A stretch of 64,000 nt of DNA from Juglans regia (Eukaryota > Streptophyta > Magnoliopsida > Fagales > Juglandaceae). Shown here in pieces: positions 34,014 to 45,671 of this stretch (its first letter is position 1; the number at the start of each line of letters is the position of its first letter). A program made the translations under genes and the position numbers. The notes beneath the pieces were generated by a model. That model ran no database searches and had not been told where the DNA came from. It saw only the letters and a list, made by a program, of their open reading frames with translations. The DNA is taken from the NCBI RefSeq assembly GCF_001411555.2, contig NC_049911.1:1426001-1490000 (forward strand), in the 5' to 3' direction.

Positions 34014-34610
34014 ATGGCTGAACCATCTGTTTCACAACCACATGACCCGCCCCCAGTAGTACAACCGGCGAGCCGTGGCACAAACCATCCGGTCAACAAC
34101 ACCCTAGCCAGTGTGGCCAATCTTGCTAACCTTCTACCCACTGGCACTGTGCTTACGTTTCAAGTACTCACACCTACATTCTCCAACAATGGCTCCTGCA
34201 ATCTTTCCAACAAGTGCCTCACCGCAAGCATCATCATATTCTGCGCCATCTGTTGCTTGTTATCGTCGTTTACCGATAGCTTTGCCGGCAAGGATGGAAA
34301 AGTTTACCATGGTATCGCCACGAGCAAAGGCCTGTACATATTTAACACAGACAACTACTGCTGCGAGGACACGAAAGACCTGGACAAGTTTAAACTCAGT
34401 TTTATAGATTTTGTTCATGCATTTGTCTCATTGTTCGTGTTCATGATCTTTGCTGTTAGCGACTCAAGTGTGCAAAGTTGTTTCTTTCCTGGAGCAGGAG
34501 CTAATGAGAAAGCACTGATAATGAATCTGCCATTAATAGCCGGGGTATTGTCGAGCTTTGTGTTCACTATTTTTCCAACTAGACGTAGAGGCATAGGATT
34601 CTCGCACTAA
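34014..34610 (+). CDS. DUF679/DMP membrane protein, 198 aa
   Basis: Intronless gene of the DMP (DUF679 domain membrane protein) family, plant-specific four-helix proteins of ER, tonoplast or plasma membrane. Members act in membrane remodelling during senescence and, for the DMP8/9 branch, in gamete fusion. The N-terminal 32 residues are Pro-rich and disordered, then the core starts at ANLANLLPTGTVLTFQ. Predicted helices at about 41-58, 69-88, 132-157 and 167-188; the SSFTDSF after helix 2 and LPLIAGVLSSFVF in helix 4 are family marks. It ends with a basic PTRRRG tail. A TATA box and pyrimidine-rich leader support the start. Length is usual for the family. The subgroup is not assigned. Confidence 0.92.
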   Translation: MAEPSVSQPHDPPPVVQPASRGTNHPVNNTLASVANLANLLPTGTVLTFQVLTPTFSNNGSCNLSNKCLTASIIIFCAICCLLSSFTDSFAGKDGKVYHGIATSKGLYIFNTDNYCCEDTKDLDKFKLSFIDFVHAFVSLFVFMIFAVSDSSVQSCFFPGAGANEKALIMNLPLIAGVLSSFVFTIFPTRRRGIGFSH

Positions 34611-37050
34611 TAATCATGTTAAATATATATAGGTTTATAATACGCAAATCTTGTGAAAGCTCTTTGAAAAAAAAAAATTACTTTACATTAAAAATACGAA
34701 ATTTACTTATTTTCTCAAGAGAGTTACACCAAATTAATTTGCGCACTGATCTAGTGCATAACAATACGGTTATATAGCTTCTCACTACCCATCTCATCTC
34801 AACTGTAATGCATGTATAATTGAGAGTTGAATTTATGAAAGAGAAATATATAATAATTACAGTCGTGAATATGTAAGTGCCACGCAATCATTTTGAAAAA
34901 AAAAATGAATGATCAATACGGAATTCACATGAAAAAAATTAATTTTTTAATAGTAGATTCTACCATTTTTCAAAACGATTATACGACGCTTGCACACTTT
35001 ATGATTGTATGTAATATTACTCTTTTTAGATTTTTATACCATTTTGAACTTTTTTTTTTTTTAAGTTCTGATCAATCTCTTTTACTGATGTGTTGACACG
35101 ATGCACATAAACAGTACTAGTATATACAACAGCTTAATAAATAACTAAAGGCTAATAGAAAGATTGAGTTTAATCATCAAAGTGGAAACCATAAATTTAG
35201 AATAAATAGTAGAAAATAAAGGTATTTGAGTGAATCTGTCTACAAATAAAACAAGAGATCAAAGTAGTACTACTTTAGCATATAACCCGAAAAGAATACT
35301 AAAAAGATGATATATATATATATATATATTGAATCGAATTCTTTGCACGATTATATGTACTTTATTCTCAGTCCATTAAATATATAGCATTTAGCAGACA
35401 GCTTAACTATGACAATATGCAAATAAATAAAATAAAATAAAAAAAACTATGACAATATGCGATCGAGGAGGATCAGTTCTCTCATATATGCATGTTGTAT
35501 GGTTAACTAATTTTCTTAATAATCTGATATATATTTTTTGAGATTCTGGATTACTACTACTGATCATGATATTATATGCCGCGCGCCAGATCAACCAAAA
35601 GCTCGTGGAGCACCAAGGTATTATTAATATATATACCTTGTTTAGTGGACGTTGTTATAATATTGAAACATGATGGAATTAGTATATATACTTTCCCTCT
35701 TCATGATCATTAAGATCATTATACAACCATGCATGGCTCCAAATCATGACAACGTTTTAACAAAAATGTGAATCTTGATCTAATTTCCATGATATAGCGA
35801 GATATTTTTTAGCAAGGTAAAATTAGCTGCTGGGTGCCTCAATTTGACAATTAATTCCTTCTCAATTTCTTAGCAAGCTGGTAATTTAAAGAATTATATG
35901 AAACTATTCAAAAAAAAATTAAAATTAAAATTAAAAACCAAATAAGAAATATGTAGGGATCAGAATATTTGAATCAAAGTGGCTGGTAAGAATTAATGTT
36001 TATTTGGCATAATATAAAATATATTCTCTATAACTAGGTTTAAAAGAAAGTATTAAAAGTAACCTCTATCGTGGACAGAGGTGATAGTTTCTCTAAGATC
36101 TAGATCTTTAGAGATTTACCGTCTGGACTAAACTATGTCAGTTACAAAAATGTACTGGGTTACTACTAACGATTGTAATTTGCTTATTTTTCAAATTATT
36201 TTTGTAAGTCATTTCTTATCGAAGGGTTATGATCCGTTTTATAAAAAAACAAAGAAAAAGAAAGTATTAATTAGAGAATGATCATCTAATTCCAGCGTAA
36301 AGTTCAATCATATATATATCTACTACTATCGCTTTTCTGAAAAATAAAATCTTGGAGTCAAATACTTATAACAATTAGTTTATTAATTAAGGGGCAGGCA
36401 TCTTTTATATAACTACTCCAAATTAATGTAAATTAATGCTTTGCAGTAAAAATGCACGATTAGCCCATTTCCTGAGTACTACGTATTACTACTTGCTGAC
36501 GCTGTACCTATCCAGAGGCCCAACGTCACAATGGAATAATTGGAACTTTAATTTGTTTCAATTAAAAAAAAAAAAAAAGGATTACACGTACGATTTGCTC
36601 TCTCTTTTCTCGGTGGAAAATGGTATCTCTAAATCAATAAATTATTAATATAACTTAATATAATTCGTTAATCATCGTAAAATTATTTTTATTATAAATT
36701 AGATCTAATATATTATATAAAATTAAGTTAATTTATAAATTTTTTTTTTATAGTTGTAGAACTTCTCTTCTAATTCTAATTACCAAGTATTAAATATTTT
36801 TCAGTTTTTAGTTAAATTTAATTGAGAACTTTAAACTTGGGAGAATAAAGCTGATAGATATCAAATAAAGTAAGTCCGACAATATTTATTATTAATATTA
36901 ATATAAATATTATACATTTCAATACTTTATATATCTATTTTTCTTTGTTTTAAAGCTATTAAATTCGAACAAAAACTTTACCTTGAGTGATGAGAGAAAA
37001 TAAACAAAAATGTTAAAAATTAAGTACTCCCGCTAGCTCCCTCCTAATCT
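34611..37050. other. Intergenic between the two DMP genes
   Basis: AT-rich, 2.4 kb without a gene. It contains a foldback MITE (34849-35020) and a (TA)n run near 35310-35330. Confidence 0.5.
34849..35020. mobile_element. Foldback MITE copy 2 (best preserved)
   Basis: The left arm (TAATAATTACAG...ATCATTTTGAAAAA) and the right arm (TTTTTCAAAACGATTATACG...GTAATATTA) are imperfect inverted repeats of about 45 bp around an AT-rich core with GAAAAAAATTAATTTTTTAA. Copies 1 and 3 (1-176 and 48061-48231) share the arms and core. No transposase; superfamily not assigned. Confidence 0.7.
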
Positions 37051-37138
37051 TCTATATAAAGCTTTATCCCATGCCAAGGCACCTACTCAAAACTCAACCC
37101 TCGCTATCTCTCCCTCTCTCTCACCCTCGATCTCTCCA
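37051..37138 (+). promoter_or_regulatory. TATA box and leader of the long DMP gene
   Basis: TATA box TCTATATAAA at 37051-37060, 79 bases before the ATG, and a pyrimidine-rich run TCTCTCCCTCTCTCTCACC at about 37108-37126. An out-of-frame ATG at 37071 heads a frame reaching 37298, but it lies so close to the TATA box that transcription probably starts after it. Confidence 0.65.
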
Positions 37139-38764
37139 ATGGCTGATTCAAGTACTCCTGTTAATCAACCAATTACGGTGCCATCTGAGTCAACTCATGC
37201 CAATCAACCCCTGCAAAACCAGGGCTCCAGCCCCCAGCTGCCGCCGCAAAACCTTAACCATCAACTCTCAGGCGCAGCTGAGTCTATCCAACAACTAATC
37301 GCATCGCTGCCACCTGAGGCTAACTCGGCCCTTAAATTATTATCTATGGCGTCGACACAATCAAACCCATCACCACCAAAACACGACGCCTCCGCAATAT
37401 TCAACTTCAGGCCTGAATTTCCTTCATTGTCACAACCCCCTGCGCCAGGCAGCCTTGGCGAGTACCTGATGATGATATTGAACCAGAGCTCCAGTTCCCA
37501 GCTGGCGGCACCAAACGTTAACAATCAATTACCCTCCGCAGGCTCTGAGTCGTCTATAGAACAACAAATCGCACGGCAGCTGCCACCTGATCAGCGTAAC
37601 TGGCTCCGTGAGTTCTTGGCTGAAGTGCAACTAATATCCCAATCTCAGCTTCCGGACAGTAGATCCCAACTCATTCCTTTAGTTCATGAAGCGTTGCTGC
37701 CGCGGCCTGCTTATAATTATTACCCCGATAGGGTTCTGCCACCAGCGCCTGCATACGGCCAAACTTTGAACGAGGACTCCAACCACGAGCGGAATGCACC
37801 CGGCCACTTCGCCATCGACATAGTTGAGCCAGTACCTTTGTCACAACCATACTCATCAACTGTTAATGCAGCGCCTAATTACCTGCCACCTCCTTCCGTA
37901 TCCCCACCAGTAACCCAATACCAATTCTCAAACCCCATGGTTGCAGCACCATCTTTTGGAAATCTACCGAACCCAGTTATGACTGTAGTACAGCCACAAA
38001 TATTACAAGATATGAAAGAAACCCAACAAAGCCCTGTTCCTCCTCAACCATCGGCACAACCACCGCCACCACCATCACCGAAACACAGCCCAGAGCATCA
38101 TCAGGAGAACCCAAACCCAAACCCAGTACCTTTACCTAGTCCGCATGAACCAGTGCCAGCGCAAACAGCCCCACAACGAGGACCATTAATAACCCGGCCT
38201 GGCTTCGGCAAAAAAAACGTGGCAAAGACAGCACAGAAAGCATCCAACCTGGCAAACCTTTTACCCACTGGCACAGTCCTTGCATTTCAATCCCTAGTAC
38301 CATCACTTTCCAACAGTGGAAAATGCGGTATCTTCCACAAGTACCTTATTGGATTCGTCATTGCAGTTTGTGCTGCCACTTGTTTTCTCTCTTCTTTCAC
38401 TGATAGCTTCGAATATAACGAAAAATTATACTATGGTTTCGCCACATGCAATGGCCTTTGCGTCTTAAACTACGAAAATCGTGCCGACGAAGAGCCAGAC
38501 ATCAGGAAGGAGTTGAAGAAGTTTTCAATCGAATTCAGAGACTATATTCATGCATTTGGTTCCCTCTTTGTGTTCTTGATCTTTGCTATTAGCAGTTCGG
38601 AGGTGCTATCTTGTTTCTTCCCCCAAGCAGGTGAAAACGACAAGTACTCAGTTGTCGTGTATTTGCCACTCGTGGCCGGAGTTTTATCCAGCTTCTTGTT
38701 CTCCATTTGTCCGACTAAACGTAAAGGGTTTGGGTACTCTGATCAGGGTCCACGCCGCCCGTGA
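37139..38764 (+). CDS. Long DUF679/DMP protein with Pro/Gln-rich N-terminal extension, 541 aa
   Basis: Intronless. Residues from about 362 on are a full DMP domain: ANLLPTGTVLAFQ (helix 1, 372-390), YLIGFVIAVCAATCFLSSFT (helix 2, from 402), helix 3 from 469 and helix 4 from 505 (LPLVAGVLSSFLF), with a basic PTKRKG tail. The first 360 residues are low-complexity, rich in Pro, Gln, Ser and Asn. They hold two related units (28-68 and 115-160, each QL..N..NHQL/NNQL...IQQLIA or IEQQIA..LPP) and a PPPPPSP tract near 310. DMP proteins are normally about 190-250 aa, so the extension doubles the protein. The frame is continuous, with a TATA box upstream. Its neighbour at 34014 is a tandem paralogue of normal size. 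The role of the extension is unknown; a cytosolic disordered arm is the likely topology. Confidence 0.88.
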   Translation: MADSSTPVNQPITVPSESTHANQPLQNQGSSPQLPPQNLNHQLSGAAESIQQLIASLPPEANSALKLLSMASTQSNPSPPKHDASAIFNFRPEFPSLSQPPAPGSLGEYLMMILNQSSSSQLAAPNVNNQLPSAGSESSIEQQIARQLPPDQRNWLREFLAEVQLISQSQLPDSRSQLIPLVHEALLPRPAYNYYPDRVLPPAPAYGQTLNEDSNHERNAPGHFAIDIVEPVPLSQPYSSTVNAAPNYLPPPSVSPPVTQYQFSNPMVAAPSFGNLPNPVMTVVQPQILQDMKETQQSPVPPQPSAQPPPPPSPKHSPEHHQENPNPNPVPLPSPHEPVPAQTAPQRGPLITRPGFGKKNVAKTAQKASNLANLLPTGTVLAFQSLVPSLSNSGKCGIFHKYLIGFVIAVCAATCFLSSFTDSFEYNEKLYYGFATCNGLCVLNYENRADEEPDIRKELKKFSIEFRDYIHAFGSLFVFLIFAISSSEVLSCFFPQAGENDKYSVVVYLPLVAGVLSSFLFSICPTKRKGFGYSDQGPRRP

Positions 38765-38938
38765 TGGTACTGTTCCTGCTTGCTTAAGAAACAATATGCA
38801 TGATTATATATAATAATGACGATGTAATTTCCTATCCATTAATCAAGGATGCAATTCTATTATTATTATAATGAAATAATTTATAAAATTCTCAAATTAA
38901 ATAGACAAGCTCTATATAAGATTAATCTTTTAACAAAG

Positions 38939-38940
38939 TG

Positions 38941-38994
<54 letters not shown>
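38939..38994. repeat. (GT)n(AT)n microsatellite
   Basis: Seven GT units run directly into about 21 AT units, 175 bases after the long DMP gene stop. Confidence 0.95.
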
Positions 38995-38997
<3 letters not shown>

Positions 38998-39160
38998 AAA
39001 GTGAGGTTTCAAAAAGAAATTGCAAGAAATACAATTTTATTTTCATGGGGCATGAATATAGAATTGATCAGTGTTATTTTACCAATTAAAAACTAAAAAC
39101 TTTCTTGATGACAATGTACGTACGGTACTGAACCCTCGAAGCTAGTTATTTTTCATATAT

Positions 39161-39162
<2 letters not shown>

Positions 39163-39205
<43 letters not shown>
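39163..39205. repeat. (AT)n microsatellite
   Basis: About 20 AT units. Confidence 0.95.
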
Positions 39206-39206
<1 letters not shown>

Positions 39207-40246
39207 CTTGTAGAAATTATTCTAATTATGCGCTTATCTTGCTTGAAAGAGTGGAAAGTGAAAAATTATTTTTATTTTTGGCACATGCAAATGGTGTGTG
39301 AGTATTAGCATTGGATTAGTTAAATGTATTTTTATCTTCAAATTTAGTAAATATCATCCATATTTACTTTATATTGAATTAGCTAAATTATTTTCATCCA
39401 AATTATAAGCTACAGTAAATTTATTATTCTTTTCAAATATGAAAAGAATTATAACAAATCTAAAAGTATTTTTTGAGATTATTATATTATAGATATAAAA
39501 TTTTTATTAATATGAAATTTTATCATCTATATACATATGAAATTATTATATTATAGATTGTTAGATTGTAAAAATAAAAATGAATATGATTTGTTAGAGA
39601 TTATTGAAGATTATGAAAATAAAATAAAGATTAATTAAAAAATATTTTATTATTATAAAGAGTGTGATGACTAATTTAATGTAGACTTTAAATTTTGAAT
39701 GATTAATTAAATGTAAAAAAATTACATATTAATCAAAATTTAAAGAATAAGATGATTAATTCAATGCTAATGCTTTAAGCTAAGGTTCTAAATAAATAAA
39801 TCCATTCGACAGGTCATTTCAATCAAATTCGAATTCGACGTGATTCATTTACTGAATAAATATTTATATAATCGGTTATTAATTAACGCTAATACAATTC
39901 GTATAAAATTTGAATCCCAATATATAATATAATATTTATTAGACAATAAACTCGAATTCAACTTATATTCAAATACTTTAAAAAAAAAAAAACTTATATT
40001 CAAATAATAATTTTCCAGAGGACTTTAATTAATGATATATACAGTTGCGTGTCGTTCATGTTATCCAATAGTAGTGTTGTATAATATATCTCCAATATAA
40101 TCTTGTCATTCTCTGTTACCTTTAATTTAATTAGAATCATCAAACACAAAAACTTGAAATATACGCCAGAAAAAATATATGGAGATATATATATACCAAA
40201 AATACTTCCTTTAATTATTCTAAGAGTTTGTATTAATGTGTATATA

Positions 40247-41350
40247 TCTACTATATATATAAGTGTCAATCGAGATGAATAGTATTTTCATCTAATAATT
40301 TTTTTCTATTTTACCCCTGCCTCTATTCCCAAATTTATGTTTTGCCCCTAGTCTTCTCCCACGCACGAGCCCATCCTCCCATCTCCCCCGTCAGTTTCTT
40401 CATCTCCTACTGTGCGCCGCCGCACGCCATCGTTGGCCATCATCTCTTCACCTCACCACTATCGGCCCTCTAGTCACCTAAACCACCTAACCTCAGTTCC
40501 AATCCGTCACCGTTGAAGCACCTCTAGCTCATTTTTCAATTTGGGTATTTTGGCCTTCAACCGCCGCCCACGCCGCCACCCATAGCCAACTACCACCATC
40601 ATTTGCTTCACCAACACCTTTAAACTCTTCCCTAGCCATCCCAAGTCTTAGTTTGTTCTTATTCAAAATTTAGCCTTTTGAGACCCATGATCATAATCCA
40701 AAATATATTGTTACATTATTGTGTCGCCACCTTTTACACATCCTTGATCTTTCAAAATTTATATTTCATCACTGTAAGTGATTTCTCAAATAACTTTGTA
40801 AGATTTGAATATATTTTTGCACTAATAAATTTTTTACAGTTTGGTTGGTTGTGCCGAACTTTGAGTCCGACGAGTATCGGCGTCAGTTGGATGTGAGAAT
40901 GTGTTGTTTATTTAATTAAATTATGCTTGCGTGTATTTATGTTGGGTTTGGCATCATGACATTTATTGAATCATTACATGCATGCTCATGTGTCGTGAAT
41001 GAAAATTAGATTTTCATATGAGAGATGATTTTTGAGTATATTTGAAATGAATGGATTGAAAGGAATAAGAGAAATGAAAGAAACTGTAAGGTTGGTGGTA
41101 AGTAGGGACGGTAGTAGAGTCTCATCTGTGATTCCCGCCTACAGTACACGCGGTAGGAATGGTGATAAGCAAGAATGGTGGTAAGTAATGCTTGTGATTT
41201 TCGCCTATAATGCAAGCGGTAGGGATGGTGGTAAGTCCCGCCTGTGGTTCCCGCCTACAATGTTAGCGGTAGGAATGTTGATAAGTAGAGATGTTAGAAT
41301 TCTCACCTACAATTCCCGCCTATAGAGATTGATAAATGAATATGTTAGGT
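40247..41350 (+). mobile_element. Possible Helitron-like left end with C-rich and repeat block
   Basis: The start A|TCTACTATATATATAAG resembles the 5' end of plant Helitrons (TC at the border, A before it). Behind it lies a C-rich block (40310-40640: many CGCC and CCACC) unlike its surroundings, and then tandem repeats (41097-41320). No Rep/helicase and no CTRR hairpin end were found, so the right border and even the class are open. Confidence 0.3.
41097..41325. repeat. Imperfect tandem repeat, units about 50-67 bp
   Basis: TCCCGCCTACA or close variants recur at about 41132, 41199, 41249 and 41315, each followed or preceded by GCGGTAGG(A/G)ATG and GGTAAGT or TGATAAG. Three to four units. Confidence 0.75.
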
Positions 41351-41747
41351 CATTTTCTGAAAAAATGGTTGTTTGTGGTTTAATGGATACGAGTGCCATT
41401 TTCTGGAAAATTTGTTGGTTTATGCTTAAGTCGTTTTTTAGAAAAATGGCGAATGGTATTCAATGGCATGTTTTGGATCAAAAAAATAAATGAATATTAA
41501 ATAATACTCTTAAAATAATAAAATCATTTAAATAAATTAATTTTTTAAAATTATATTATTTTCAGAACTCCAAAATATAAAAATGTTTACTTGAAAATTA
41601 GTCTTTGTTCAATAACACTACAAATACCTCATTTAAAATTATTTTGGTAAAATATTTAGAATATTTTAAAATACTTGACCCAATTTAAAAATCATCGGCT
41701 AGATTTAAAATAAAGATATTAGATTTAAAATGATTTTTTTTAAAGAA

Positions 41748-41908
41748 ATGTTATTCATCATTTTCACACCACAAACCAATATGTGATTTCTTATTTATTT
41801 TCTTGATGTATAAACACATATTTAAATATCAATATATATGTTTGAATTGAATGGTAAAAATAAGAAATTAGATATTACTGTATAATATAAAAGATGATGA
41901 GGTGAATT
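41748..41908. repeat. Possible foldback MITE
   Basis: TATGTGATTTCTTA near 41790 is partly inverted by TAAGAAATTAGATATTAC near 41860, and TTCATCATTTTCAC by GATGATGAGGTGAA. The arms match only moderately. Confidence 0.4.
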
Positions 41909-42780
41909 TTTTTTTTATAATTTATTATTTCTACTTTTTAAAGTAACTTTTTATTTAAAAAATAAAAAATTATGTAAAATTAAACTGAACACACGTATAT
42001 GACACGTTGTCTTTTCCTATTGTGCGCGTGCGCCCATGACATGATTTTGTATCTTGTTGCACGCAGGGCCCAGGCAGTCAATTTTCAATTAAGCGCCGAT
42101 GATTCAGTATTTTTATTTTTTTAGCTTTTTTTTTAGAGTATCGAATTATTCATGTTCTCTTTAATTAATATCATTTTTTTATAGGAATTAATATCATTTT
42201 TAAAAGTAGTATCAAATGACTTGCAGTTCTGTGTCTCCAGTAGACTGTAAATCGGGTCCGGTCCTGTTTATCATTTTTCTGGATCGGACCAAAACAATCA
42301 TTTTTAGTGGATCGAATTAGACAGATAGCTATAAGTCCAATCGATCCGGCTAAGTTAATTTGTTATTTTATTTTATCTTCTTTTTTTGTAAATAAATTAA
42401 TAAAAAAAGTTATTTAAATTATTAAAATTAAATTAAGTAAATTATTAATGTGGTTTATGTAACTAAAACTAACTCATTAAAAAATATATTTAATTATAAT
42501 TATATTTATGTTGTTGATAGTTATTACTTACATTTCATCGTATGCATAATTATTAATAATGTCTTACATTTTATATATAGTTAACGAATATCATATAATT
42601 TCATTGTACATAGATTATTCATACTTGTTTGTAATTTAGATATCTAAAAACAATTACTTAATTACTTTATTTAAGTGTAAATAGTAGAGTATTTATGAAT
42701 GTATCTACATATAATGACATAAATTATCATATGATTTATGATATTTATATATATATATATATGTATATATATATTTTGAA

Positions 42781-45066
42781 AACAGAACAACTTTCATTCA
42801 TAAGAATTACTCAATACAATGTTTATCGAATTCTAGCTTACTAGAAATCGTAACAAGCCCTTCCTCAACCCAACATTGCATTTCTTCTTAAGACAAAGCC
42901 ATTCTTGCTAAGATGTGAGCTACCTTATTACCTTTTCTTCTTACAAAACTGATCTTCCAACCATTCAACTCCTTCAAACTCTCTTTGACATCTTGAATAA
43001 TCTGCCCATATGTTGTCCAACATGTATCTGGATTCACCACAGCCTCTAAGATTACTTTTGTATCTCCTTCTATAATCACCATGTTAAATCTCATATCTGT
43101 ACATAACTCAATTGCTTTTCTCATGATTGCTGCTTATGCTATTAATGGTTGAGACAGCAACAAGTTTGGTTCATTGCAGGCTGCCATCTGCTCTCCATTA
43201 TGATCCTTGATTATAACCCAAACTCCTCCTTTCTGATTTTTTGAATCTGTAGCAGCATCAAAGTTGACCTTAAGCCAACCTTCCTCAGGTTTTCTCCAAA
43301 AAATAATCTCTGGCGTTGGATTTCTTGTTGTATTCCCCATTTCCTTCTTTTGTTGTGCATCTTTGAACTCTTTTAAGGACAATAGAGTAGATTGAACAAT
43401 CTGTTTTGGCCCATCAAAGTGATCCTCGAAGACAAATCTATTTCTCTTCTGCCATATCCCTCTTAACAAAACTACTACTTCTTCTAACTTCTCTTGAGAC
43501 AGCCTTGAGAGCATTGTACCCCATAACTCCATAAAATCCCCAACCATAACAATCCACTTCTGTAAAGCACTTTCCTTTTTTGTCCAGACATCACTCACAA
43601 CAGAACATTGCCATAAAGCATATAGGATAGTCTCCCTATCCTGTTTGCATAGTGGACAAACTTCATCTTCAACCACCTTTCTCTGCTTCAGTGCAGCCTT
43701 AGTAGGAAGAGCATTCGAACCAGCCCTCCAAAGAAAGTGTTTAGTTGCAGCAGGTACCTGTAATTTCCACATTGATTTCCACAAACACTCCACCTGCCCC
43801 CCATTTGATGATTCCCCTTCCCTCCTCAAGCATAGTTGCTTTGCTACATAATAGACACTTTTGACATTATACTTTCCATCTTTGCTATAATTCCATATTA
43901 ATCTGTCTTCACAGTTTCTCTTACTAATTGGGATCCTGCAAATGATCTCAGCTTCCTCTTGACTGAAATGATGGTTTATTAAGATCTCATTCCATAGTTG
44001 CAACCCAAGTAAAATAAGGTCACAAACTCTTGCCTCATATCCCAATTCTGAAACTGGTGATTGCACACAGTAAGAAGAAGGTATTGACAGCCATTTTTGA
44101 CCCTGAACTTTTATCTGTCTCCCATTGCCCACATGCCATACTAACCCTTCCTTCATGAGCTCTTTTGCTGACCACACACTCATCCATATCATTGAGGGAG
44201 AACATCCTATTTTTGCATACAATATACTGCCACCATTAAAATATTTACTGCTATAGACTATAGAAACCAGTGAGTTTGGCTCGTTTAAAAACTTACAGCT
44301 ATGCTTTGCTAACAAAGCCATGTTAAAATATTCTATGTTCCTAAACCCCAACCATCCCTCACCTTTTGACTTCCCAATTGAATGTCAGCTCTTCCAATGA
44401 ATCCCTTTTGTCTCTCCCCCCTTCCCCCACCAAAACTTGGCTATCATAGAAGATATTTCATTACATAACCTTTTAGGTAACTGAAAAACATTCATAGTAT
44501 AAGTTGGAACAGCTTGTAATACTGCTTTTATTAAAATCTCCTTACCAGCCTTAAATAGATAGCAATTTTTCTAGCTACTAATTTTCTTCCATATTCTTTC
44601 TTTAATCCTTCTGAATGCATTATACCTTGATCTACCTACTAGTGAAGGTAAACCAAGATATTTTTCACAACACCCATACACCACTGCCCCTGCTTCCCTT
44701 TTGATATTGTTTCTATTTTCTTGATCTGTGTTGGAGCTAAAGAATAGAGAAGTTTTGTCTCCATTAAGCTTCTGCCTCGATGACATTTCATACTTGTATA
44801 AAACTGCTTGAAGGTTATCCCAATCTGACTTTGAGGCTCAGCAAAATATTACACAATCATCTTCAAAGAGCACATGATTGATTCTTGGTCCCCTCCTTGC
44901 TACTTTCACCCCTTAACAGATTATCTTGTTCTGCTTTATTGATCAAACAACTTAGGCCCTCTGCACAAAGAATAAAGAAATAAAGGGATAGAGGATCCTC
45001 TTGTCTCAGCTCTCGAGTTGGCTCAATCTTCTCACCTTCCACTCCATTAACCAAAAATGATAGCAT
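42781..45066 (-). mobile_element. L1-type LINE with RNase H, 5' truncated
   Basis: Read on the minus strand: RT part with the ELRQEDPLSLYFFIL box (45066-44863), RT C-terminal part with YLGLPSLVGRSRY (44786-44571), then one frame from 44351 to 43134 with GFRNIEYFNMALLAKH, GNGRQIKVQGQKW, the zf-RVT with CPLCKQDRETILYALWQC and the start of RNase H (VNFDAATDSKNQKGG), and after a stop the rest of RNase H (43124-42888, EGDTKVILEAV and GNKVAHILARMA). Endonuclease and ORF1 are missing, as in a 5'-truncated copy. Its 3' end borders an AT-rich (TATA) run at 42750-42775, not a clean poly(A). Confidence 0.85.
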
Positions 45067-45142
45067 ATATTATTTAAAATTATATATGGTCAATAATAAT
45101 AGATTAGATGAAAAATACATAATTAACTTATACAATTATTAG

Positions 45143-45380
45143 GGTAATTATTGACTTACAACCACTTTACTACTCTTAGTGTATTTGTTTTTTTATTTTC
45201 TTTTAAGTATTTTTTTAATATATTAATCATTAAGAAAAAAATTTTAAAAATATAAAATTTCATTAATAGTCATTTTCTTAACCATTAAATAAAAGAAAGA
45301 TTTTTAAAAAAATTAAAAAACAAATTAAAAAATAGTAGTAGAATGGTAGTAGAAGAGTGGTAAGGCTATCATTATTTCAA
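45143..45380. repeat. Possible MITE with inverted ends
   Basis: TTACAACCACTTTACTACTC near 45155 is matched in inverted form by GAAGAGTGGTAAGGCTATC near 45352-45370. It is inside the split hAT-like element. The arms are imperfect. Confidence 0.5.
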
Positions 45381-45671
45381 TTATTATATAAAATACTATA
45401 TTATATATATAAATTTTAAAAAGATAAATATAGTTCGGTCGGTTTCAATCCATTCCGATCCAAAAATCATAGACGACGGGACGGAAACCCATTCGGTCTC
45501 CCAAATGGAGGATTGAACTGATCAAGGCAATTTTCAATCCGGTCCGATCAATTTTTCCAGTTTGGACCGAAACGTTTACACCTTCTCTAGACTCCAACCG
45601 TTTCCTTTCTTCCGCGCGAGACCCATAATCCCAATATTGCTCAAGACAAGGGCTCTACCTATTTTGTCTAT

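Larger units (their letters stand above)
38765..40246. other. Intergenic, AT-rich
   Basis: No gene. It contains two (AT)n runs, a (GT)n run and AT-rich stretches. Confidence 0.5.
42242..45583. mobile_element. hAT-like element split by a LINE insertion
   Basis: The ends AGACTGTAAATCGGGTCCGG (left) and GGACCGAAACGTTTACACCT (right) are inverted, of the GTGTAAA-type seen in hAT elements. The flanks TCTCCAGT (42234-42241) and TCTCTAGA (45584-45591) match at 6 of 8 positions, the expected size of a hAT target duplication. GGTCCGGTC / GATCGGACC motifs cluster near both ends, as in the element at 20469-22090. A minus-strand LINE and a small MITE sit inside; without them the element is about 0.8 kb and has no transposase. 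Confidence 0.6.

Noticed and set aside
37261..37524. Minus-strand frame over the N-terminal arm of the long DMP
   Set aside because: Shadow of the sense frame with repeated Ser/Gln codons.
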